Below the pieces are notes generated by a model that saw nothing but the letters and a program-made list of their open reading frames with translations, was not told the origin of the DNA and did not search any database. Source: Siphonodentalium dalli (lineage: Eukaryota > Mollusca > Scaphopoda > Gadilida > Siphonodentaliidae). From it: a stretch of 64,000 nt of DNA. Where the stretch lies: the NCBI GenBank assembly GCA_032622095.1, contig CP136069.1, positions 17,105,273-17,169,272 of the forward strand, read 5' to 3'. Positions 56,060-64,000 of this stretch are shown piece by piece. Position numbers and translations under genes: made by a program. How positions within the stretch are numbered: the first letter of the stretch is position 1; every line of letters begins with the position of its first letter.

Positions 56060-57060
56060 AATTTTCAAGCTGACATTCGAAATTTTCAAACGGATGGACA
56101 ATTCAGTCCATGCAACAATTGACAGCGAGTTAGACAAAAGTAACTGTTTGTCTAAAGTCAACAATTTCCCCTCTTTATACTGGACGGAGAATCAAAATAG
56201 GAGAACAATGCCAATTTATTTTCGATGTGAAATACCAAACTGATGCTGTCAGCAACGTTGAACATTAAGATATATATGCACATGGCCCAATTGGGAGGGG
56301 GTGTGGGTCAGACACCAATTAACAGTTTCCTCTATTTTAAAATCGCGTTAACATTCGAGACAATTCGGATTGTTATAAAGACACAAATTTCATCTCATTC
56401 TCGACAATGCCATTTATGCCCAGTGCTTATCGATAGCTTATTCATTGTCGTTGAGAAAGCAAGCACAACTTAAATTAAAATCCCAATTAATACCAGACGC
56501 GCCACGTTAACAAACGCAGTTATATAACATTATATCAATATATATGAAATTTATTAAATTGGGTCGCCCAATTTTAATTTTGATTTTATTTAATTTAACT
56601 TTTTCTAGCTCGCTTTCTTAACGAAAGCCCCAGCTAGCTAAGGCAAATCAAAAAATAGTTGTGTTTCTGGTTAACCAATTTTTTTTTAGCGCCCCTCTTA
56701 AATCCTTTATGCTGAAAATGAGTCATATATATGTAGTATGCTAAGAGACTCATACTATAAAGGTGACATAAACTTGACAGGTTCACATGATCTTACCTTT
56801 AATGCATTTATCTTTATTAAAACAGTGTATATTTTGATAACTTCATTTAGGGCAACATTAAGCGGGTGTATATTTAATTATTGCCTAAATACCTGGTATG
56901 ACGAACTTAAAGAGCGTTCGTGTCAGTCTATTATGGGTATGGTTAACACAAAAAGCGTTCGTGTCAGCCTATTGCTAGTATGGTGAACATAAAGAGCGTT
57001 CGTGGTCAGTCTATTACTGGTACCATGAACATAAAGAGCGTTCGTTGTCAGTTACTCTAT
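56060..57060 (+). repeat. Paralogue of 50330-53910 without the 2.6-kb insertion
   Basis: It matches 50330-50950 on the left and 53559-53910 on the right. The join CCCCAGCTAGCTAAGGCAAA at about 56628-56647 is the intact site. It also contains a unique stretch (about 56735-56895) repeated at 57580-57715 and 62205-62340. Confidence 0.85.
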
Positions 57061-57094
57061 TAATTCACAAACATCTCTTAGTGATACTGTTCCG

Positions 57095-57153
57095 AGAAGT
57101 GCTTCAAGTTTTATAGGTGTCGGTACGACACCTATAAAACTTGAAGCACTTCT
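57095..57153. repeat. Perfect 59-base hairpin
   Basis: Arms of 28 bases (AGAAGTGCTTCAAGTTTTAT then AGGTGTCG) flank the centre GTA. The arms match without mismatch. Confidence 0.95.
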
Positions 57154-57411
57154 ATGCGGATTAAATTTGTATATGCATCGGAATAAGAAATAAAACGTGA
57201 ATCACTTACATGCGGATTATGGCGAAAATGAAGTGCGTTCTTGGTCATTATATTCCTGGTATGGTGAAAAAAGAGCGTTATAAGTGTCCAGTCTATTACT
57301 GATAGTACGGTTATTAACTGTAAAAAACGTATGTGGTCTGTCTTTTACTGATAAAACTCATGTATTCTTCAATATGAAACAATAAAGAGCTTTTATTCCT
57401 GGTATAAATAA

Positions 57412-57715
57412 AGGGTCGCCCAATTTTAATTTTGATTTTGTTCAATTTAACTTTTTTCTAGCTCGCTTTTTTAACGAAAGCCCCAGCTAGCTAAGGCAAA
57501 ACAAAAATAGTTATGTTTCTGGTTGACATAATTTTTAAAAATCCTTTATGCTAAAAATGAGTCATATATCTGTAGTATGCCAAGAGACTCATAATATAAA
57601 GGTGACATAAATGATCTGACCTTTAATACATTTATCTTTATTAAACAGTGTATATTTTGATCACTTCATTTAGGGCAACATTAAGCGGGTTTACATTTAA
57701 GTATTGCCTAAATAC
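57412..57715 (+). repeat. Third paralogue of the insertion target region
   Basis: GTCGCCCAATTTTAATTTTG, AACGAAAGCCCCAGCTAGCT and AAGGCAAAACAAAAATAG repeat the empty-site sequence. TGATCTGACCTTTAATACAT and the TAAGCGGGTTTACATTTAAG string link it to 62205-62340. Confidence 0.8.
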
Positions 57716-58600
57716 CTGGTATGACGAAAATAAAGAGCGTTAGTTGTCAGTCAATTTCTGGTTGGTCTATTAAATTACTGGTATGGCGAAGATAAAGAGC
57801 GTCCGTTGTCAGTCGATTAGTGTGTGGTGAACATAAAGAGCGTTCGTGTCAGTATGTTACTGGTATGGTGAACATAAAGAGCGTTCGTGTCAGCCTATTT
57901 CTGGTATTGTGAACATAAAGTGCGTTTGTGTCAATATATTACCGTATTGTGAACACAAAGACGTTCGTGTCAGCCTATTGCTAGTATGGTGAACACAAAG
58001 AGCGTTTGTGTCAATCTATTACCGTACGATGAACACAAAGAGCGTACGTGGTCAGTCTATTACTGGTACGGTGAAGCGTTCATGTCAGTATATTACTATA
58101 TGGCGAATACAAAGAGCGTCCATGTCAGTATATTATTGCATGGCGGAAACAAAGAGTGTTCATGACAGTATATCATTGTAAGGCGAACATAACGAGCGTT
58201 CATGTCAGTATATTATTGTATGGCGAATATAAAGAGCGTTCGTGGCCAGTATATCACTGTATGGCGAATATAAAGAGCGTTGATGTCAATATATTACAGT
58301 ATGGCGAATATAAAGAGCGCTAATGTCAGTATATTACTGTATTGCGAACACAAAGAGCGTTCGTGTCAGTATATCAATGTATGGTGAATATAAAGAGCGT
58401 TAACGTCAGTATATTCCTGTATGGCGAATATAAACAGCGTTCATGTCAGTATATTATTGTATAGCGACTATAAAGAGCGTTCTGGGTCAGCATATCACAG
58501 TATGGCGAAAATAAAGCGCGTTGATGTCAGCATATCACTCTATGGCGAAAATAAAGAGCGTTCATGTCAGTATATTAGACTACAATAAGAAGATATACGT
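57716..58600 (+). repeat. 40-bp satellite block
   Basis: Units of GTCAGTATATTACTGTATGG followed by CGAATATAAAGAGCGTTCAT, period 40 with small indels. It corresponds unit by unit to 62340-62700 and then 63500-64000. Confidence 0.95.
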
Positions 58601-59150
58601 TCTTGGTTAGTCTATAACTGGTATGGTGGAAATTAAGATAAATCGTATAATGTCTATTCCTGGTATGACGAAAAATAATGAGCGTTTTTCGTCAGTCTAT
58701 TCCTGTTAAAATTCCCGTATTCTGGTATGGCGAAAAGAAAGAGCGTTCGTGGTCAGTCTATTCATTGTATGGCGAAAAATATTTCTGTTAACATTATCGT
58801 ATTCTGTTATGGTGAAAACATAACGAGCGCTTATACTTTTACATGACGTTGATGAGTGGTGAGGGGTATGCAAAACAATTCCACACATTTGACAGCCACC
58901 ATATAATAACAGCCACCATACAATATACCATTATATATTTTTCCCAATTTGATGCTGAATAATGAAAACACATCTGTTTGACGTTCTCTTTGAATGTTTT
59001 TATTTTTGTGCACTTAACTTGAAATATTTTGGATATTGTATTTCTGGTGTTGATGAAAATAAAGAGTGTTCTTGATATGTGTATTTACTGGTATAACGAA
59101 AATAAAAAGCATTTGTGTCAGTTAATTACTGATAATGCGTACATAAAGAG
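58601..59150 (+). repeat. Duplicated block (second copy at 60485-61045)
   Basis: Shared strings include TTGGTTAGTCTATAACTGGT, TTCCTGTTAAAATTCCCGTA, GGTGAGGGGTATGCAAAA and TTTGATGCTGAATAATGAAA. Minus-strand ORFs in both copies are similar only because of the duplication. Confidence 0.85.
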
Positions 59151-60000
59151 CGTTTGTTGCCAGCCAATGGGTGAAAATAAAGAGCACATTGTTGTCATTC
59201 TTGATATAGGATTTTACACAAGTTATGTCCACTTACCTCACCGTTACATCTCCATAAAACAGTCCACATGACAGTTAATCCTTATATATATTACTGTATG
59301 GCGAATATAAAGAGCGTTCATGTCAGTATATTACTGTATGACGAATATAAAGAGCGTTCATGTCAGTTTATTACTGTGTGGCGAATATAAAAAGCGTTCA
59401 TGTCAGTATATTACTGTATGGCGAATATAAAGAGCGTTCATGTCAGTTTATTACTGTATGGAAAATATAAAGAGCGTTCATGTCAGTATATTACTATATG
59501 GCGAAAATAAAGAGCATTCATGTCAGTATATTACTGTATGGCGAATACAAATATCGTTCATGTCAGTATATTATCGTATGGCGAACATAAAGAGCGTTCA
59601 GGTCAGTATATTACTGTATGGCGAATATAAAGAGCGTTCGTGTCAGTATATCAATGTCTGGCGAATATAAAGAGCGGTAACGTCAGCACATCACTGTATG
59701 GTGAAAATAACGAGCGTTCGTGTCAGTATATTACTGTATGGCGAAAATAAAGAGCATTCATGTCAGTATATTACTGTATGACGAATATAAAGAGCGATCA
59801 TGTCAGTATATCACTGTATGGCGAAAATAAAGAGCGATCATGTCAGTATATCACTGTATGGCGAAAATAAAGAGCGATCATGTCAGTATATTACTGTTTG
59901 GCGAATATTAATAGCATTCATATCAGTATATTACTGTATGGCGAATGTAAATAGCGTCTACTGTCGATCGATTCTGATCCTTTTGTCGCTCATTTCTGCG
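59151..60000 (+). repeat. Cleanest block of the 40-bp satellite
   Basis: From about 59290 to 59950 the unit TTACTGTATGGCGAATATAA, AGAGCGTTCATGTCAGTATA repeats about 16 times with exact 40-base spacing (59291, 59331, 59371, ...). Confidence 0.95.
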
Positions 60001-60484
60001 CGGAAACTGGAAAACAGCCAATAATTTTACGAAAATATGTTAGGTGGGAGGGGGTCTGCACAAAAATCCACACACATGGTTGAAAAAGTATGTCGCCCAA
60101 TTTGGACCTACCAGCGCCCCTTATAATTTTACATTTTGATGCTGCATAATGTTAACAAATATCTCTTAGATATACTGTGATCACGAACGCTCTTTATATC
60201 CCACACGCTTATTCCCAGGGTGTTGTCACTAAGAAAGCAAGCAAAACTTAAATGAAAATAAAGTCAAAATTAATAATAGGCGCGTCAATATAATAAAGGG
60301 ATTTATATAACATTATATAAATAGGCAATTTATTAACGTGGGGCGGCCATTTTTAATTTTGATTTTGTTTAATTTAATTTGTTTCTAGCTCGCTTTTTTG
60401 ATGAAATTCACCGCGTGCTAAGGCAACAATGAACACAATATGTTGAATCTGATTCTTATATCTGTAGCATTTCAAGAGACAAGA
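60001..60484. other. Satellite-free spacer with a diverged copy of the insertion target region
   Basis: About 60330-60430 (GGCGGCCATTTTTAATTTTG to GTGCTAAGGCAACAATG) is a more diverged paralogue of 56560-56660, also without the 2.6-kb insertion. Nothing else recognised. Confidence 0.6.
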
Positions 60485-61570
60485 ACGTTCTTGGTTAGTC
60501 TATAACTGGTATGGTGGAAATTAACATAAATCGTATAATGTCTATTCCTGGTATGACGAAAATAAAGAGCGTTTATCGCCAGTCTATTCCTGTTAAAATT
60601 CCCGTATTCTGGTATGGCGAAAATAAAGAGCGTTCGTGGTCAGTCTATTCATTGTATGGCGAAAAATATTTCTGTCAACATTATCGTATTCTGTTATGGT
60701 GAAAACATAAAGAGCGCTTATACTTTTACATGACGTTGATGGGTGGTGAGGGGTATGCAAAAAAAAACTGTGAGCTGAAAATTCCACACATTTGACAGCC
60801 ACCATACACTAACAGCCACATACAATATACCATTATATATTTTTCCCGATTTGATGCTGAATAATGAAAACACATCTCTTTGAAGTTCTCTTTGAATGTT
60901 CTTATTTTTGTGCACTTAACTTGAAATATTTTGGTTATTGTATTTCTGGTGTTGATGAAAATAAAGAGTGTTCTTGATATGTGTATTTACTAGTATAACG
61001 AAAATAAAAAGCATTAGTGTCAGTCAATTACTGATAATGCGTACATTGCCAGTCGATTGGTGAAAATAAAGAGCACTTTGTTGTCATTCTGGATATGGCG
61101 AACATAAAGAGCGTTTTTTTTCATTTATAAGTTAATCGGTTCATAGAATGTAAAAACAAAACAAAACACTCTCGTATTCTTCAACACGAAAAACACGAGG
61201 AACGTTCGTGGTCTGTCTATTCCCGATAATACTCCCGTTATTCTTCAACCTGAAACACCGATGATGCCGCAAACACAATCATATCTTAGTGATACATTTA
61301 TCTCGAACGCTCTTTATTTTCGCAATTCAACATGAAAAAGAGCATTCTTGGTTAGTCTATTCCTCGTATGGCGAAAATATAGAGCTTAGTTGTCAGTCTA
61401 TTGGGTCAGTCTTATGGTGTCAGTCTATTTCCGGTAATGTGAAAATAAAGAGCGTACTTGGTCTGCCTATTCCTGATATGGTGAAATAAAGAACGTTCGT
61501 GATTAGGTTATTCCTGTTAAAAATCTCGTATTCTTCAACATGAAACACTAAAGAGAGTATTGGGAAATAA
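60485..61570 (+). repeat. Duplicated block plus degenerate 40-bp satellite
   Basis: 60485-61045 matches 58601-59150. From there to about 61570 GAGCGTT units are sparse and diverged, spaced irregularly. Confidence 0.8.
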
Positions 61571-61669
61571 AGAGCGGTTTTCTCATTTCTTCATGAGCAT
61601 TTGAAACCCCACTTGCGCCGACTTATAATTTTCCGATTTGACGCTGAATAATGCATACACATCTATATC

Positions 61670-61862
61670 CTAGGTAACTTTCTATGTAAGACAGACTAAT
61701 GTGGAAGATTGGCTTTTGGGTAACGTTTTATGTGAGACCGACTAATATGGAATGTTGGCGTTTGGGAAACGTTTAATGTGAGACCGCTAATATAGACGGT
61801 TGTCGCTCTGTGTAACTTTTTATTTGAGATCAATTAATATAGAAGATTGTCGTTTGTGACAT
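61670..61862 (+). repeat. ~46-bp tandem repeat, four units
   Basis: ATGTGAGACCGACTAATATG, GAATGTTGGCGTTTGGGAAA and CGTTTA repeat with starts of ACTAAT-like words at 61695, 61741, 61786 and 61832. The last unit is diverged. Confidence 0.8.
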
Positions 61863-62088
61863 TTTATGAAAAATAAGTACTACCGACAAACCCCATCTTC
61901 ATTTTGCTGATATATAACCCGAAACAAGAGTATGTTTTAGTTTCGATGATTCCAATAGGTGGATACAACTTGAAGCACTTCTATGCGGATTGAATGTGTA
62001 TATGCACCGGAATAAAAAAAAATGTGAATCACTTACATGCGGATTATTGCGAAAATTAAGTGCGTTCTTGGTCATTATATTCCTGGCA
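61863..62088. other. Short spacer with a partial copy of the 53.9-kb block
   Basis: ACTTGAAGCACTTCTATGCG and TGAATCACTTACATGCGGAT match the duplicated block at 53931-54490. The hairpin is absent here too. Confidence 0.6.
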
Positions 62089-62725
62089 TATTACTGTATG
62101 ACGAATATATAGAGTGTTCATGTCAGTATATTACTGTGTGGCGAATATATAGAGTGTTCATGTCAGTATATTACTGTGTGGCGAATATATAGAGTGTTCA
62201 TGTCAGTATATAATATAAAGGTGACATAAATGATCTGACCTTTAATACATTTATCTTTATTAAACAGTGTATATTTTGATCACTTCATTTAGGGCAACAT
62301 TAAGCGGGTTTACATTTAAGTATTGCCTAAATACCTGGTATGACGAAATAAAGAGCGTTAGTTGTCAGTCAATTTCTGATTGGTCTATTAAATTACTGGT
62401 ATGGCGAAGATAAAGAGTGTCCGTTGTCAGTCGATTAGTGTGTGGTGAACATAAAGAGCGTTCGTGTCTGTATGTTACTGGTATGGTGAACATAAAGAGC
62501 GTTCGTGTCAGCCTATTGCTGGTATTGTGAACATAAAGTGCGTTTGTGTCAATATATTACCGTATGGTGAACACAAAGACGTTCGTGTCAGCCTATTGCT
62601 AGTATGGTGAACATAAAGAGCGTTTGTGTCAATCTATTACCGTACGATGAACACAAAGAGCGTACGTGGTCAGTCTATTACTGGTACGGTGACCATAAAG
62701 AGCGTTCGTTGTCAGTTACTCTATT
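62089..62725 (+). repeat. 40-bp satellite and duplicated block, second copy
   Basis: Three clean 40-base units (GAATATATAGAGTGTTCATG) are followed by a near copy of 57590-58070, including its internal satellite units. Confidence 0.9.
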
Positions 62726-62758
62726 AATTCACAAACATCTCTTAGTGATACTGTTCCG

Positions 62759-62817
62759 AGAAGTGCTTCAAGTTTTATAGGTGTCGGTACGACACTTATA
62801 AAACTTGAAGCACTTCT
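62759..62817. repeat. Second copy of the 59-base hairpin
   Basis: Same as 57095-57153 except for one base change in the right arm (CGACACTTAT for CGACACCTAT), which leaves a single mismatch. Confidence 0.95.
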
Positions 62818-63439
62818 ATGCGGATTTAATTTGTATATGCATCGGAATAAGAAATTAAACGTGAATCACTTACATGCGGATTATGGCGAAAATGAAGTGC
62901 GTTCTTGGTCATTATATTCCTGGTATGGTGAAAAAAAGAGCGTTATAAGTGTCCAGTCTATTACTAATAGTCGGTTATTAATTGTAAAAAACGTATGTGG
63001 TCTGTCTTTTACTGATAAAACTCATGTATTCTTCAATATGAAACAATAAAGAGCGTTCGTGGACATTTTTTTCCTGGTATAAATAAAGAACGTTCATCGA
63101 TATATTCATTGTATGACGAGTATTTGTCTCATTTCTGGTAAGGCGAAAATACAGAGCGTTTCTGTCATTTCTGCGCGGTTACTTGAAAACTGCCAATACT
63201 GTTAAGTGACGTTCATAGGTGATGAGGGGGTCTGCACACAAATATAATCCGCACACATGGCTGAAAATGCCGCCATATAATACCAGCCACCATATAATAC
63301 CAGCAACCATATAATATACCATCATAATTTTCCGATTTGATGCCGAATAATGTGAACACATCTCTTAGTGATATTGTGAAGACGAACGCGCTTTATTTTT
63401 GAACTTCAACAGGAATCATATTGGTTACTTAATTCCTGG
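62818..63439 (+). repeat. Duplicated non-coding block, third copy
   Basis: It matches 57154-57400 and then 54195-54490, so it keeps the order of the 53.9-kb copy (GGTGATGAGGGGGTCTGCAC, ATATAATACCAGCCACC). AATATACCATCATAATTTTC and TTAGTGATATTGTGAAGACG follow. Confidence 0.85.
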
Positions 63440-64000
63440 TGTGGGAGAAAATAAAGAGCGTTCCTGAGATGTGTATTTACTAGTATAGCGAAAACAAAGA
63501 GCGTTCATGTCAGTATATTACTATATGGCGAATACAAAGAGCGTTCATGTCAGTATATTATTGCATGGCGGAAACAAAGAGTGTTCATGACAGTATATCA
63601 TTGCAAGGCGAACATAACGAGCGTTCATGTCAGTATATTATTGTATGGCGAATATAAAGAGCGTTCGTGGCCAGTATATCACTGTATGGCGAATATAAAG
63701 AGCGTTGATGTCAATATATTACAGTATGGCGAATATAAAGAGCGCTAATGTCAGTATATTACTGTATGGCGAACACAAAGAGCGTTCGTGTCAGTATATC
63801 AATGTATGGTAAATATAAAGAGCGATAACGTCAGTATATTCCTGTATGGCGAATATAAACAGCGTTCATGTCAGTATATTATTGTATAGCGACTATAAAG
63901 AGCGTTCTGGGTCAGCATATCACAGTATGGCGAAAATAAAGAGCGTTCATGTCAGCATATCACTCTATGGCGAAAATAAAGAGCGTTCATGTCAGTATAT
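63440..64000 (+). repeat. 40-bp satellite block running off the window end
   Basis: From 63500 it repeats 58077-58575 almost base for base. The array continues past 64000. Confidence 0.95.

Noticed and set aside
59290-60000. 40-bp regular repeats as a CRISPR-like array
   Set aside because: The full 40 bases repeat; no variable spacers. Ordinary minisatellite.
1-64000. Bacterial or viral origin of the window
   Set aside because: No dense ORFs, operons or phage-like genes. Spliced lectin exons, LINEs and satellites indicate an animal nuclear genome.

Overview
This window looks like repeat-dense nuclear DNA from an animal, probably a marine invertebrate. It has no operons, ribosome-binding sites or dense ORFs. 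The only host-gene signals are short C-type-lectin-like (CTLD) exons bounded by plausible eukaryotic splice sites. It also holds non-LTR retrotransposons of two groups, tRNA-derived SINE-like copies, TTAA-flanked piggyBac-like elements and many satellites. I cannot name the species. No complete gene is visible, and most long ORFs are by-products of tandem repeats.

Layout. 0.4-2.4 kb: a decayed Jockey/CR1-type LINE split by a small DNA element with a TTAAG target duplication. 3.4-3.75 kb: a CTLD exon (minus). 4.1-5.1 kb: an inverted-repeat region. 5.5-6.6 kb: a hairpin-ended MITE and two SINE-like copies. 7.0-16.9 kb: what I read as one large TTAA-flanked element with about 1.5-2 kb inverted arms and a minisatellite core. 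Its right arm is split by a 4.5 kb block of head-to-tail retroposon copies. 19.4-20.7 kb: a second CTLD exon next to a transposon end, then a LINE 3' end split by a nested hairpin element. 21.1-23.2 kb: a 59-bp satellite. 24.0-26.1 kb: a degenerate ~145-bp repeat. 28.6-30.1 kb: a foldback made of ~130-bp units that flip orientation. 31.0-31.4 kb: a second double-hairpin element. 31.5-34.3 kb: a 5'-truncated L1/Tx1-type LINE with poly(A) and target duplications. 35.3-36.5 kb: two MITEs. 36.9-41.4 kb: four copies of a 951-bp unit separated by three copies of a MITE (period 1181 bp). 43.9-46.5 kb: a 64-74-bp satellite. 47.6-49.3 kb: a ~66-bp minisatellite. 51.0-53.6 kb: a 2.6-kb palindromic insertion with a TAA duplication, for which paralogous empty sites exist in the same window. 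53.6-64.0 kb: a mosaic of segmental duplications built around a 40-bp satellite.

The unifying theme is inverted-repeat DNA. One element family, present in about ten places, has termini that are each a complete hairpin with a conserved off-centre mismatch. It ranges from MITEs of ~230-350 bp to the ~5.4-kb element (9.9 kb with its later insertion). Several other elements share the hairpin-spacer-hairpin plan. Some palindromes appear to have arisen in one paralogue but not another. Assignments rest on reading the sequence by eye; no database search was possible.
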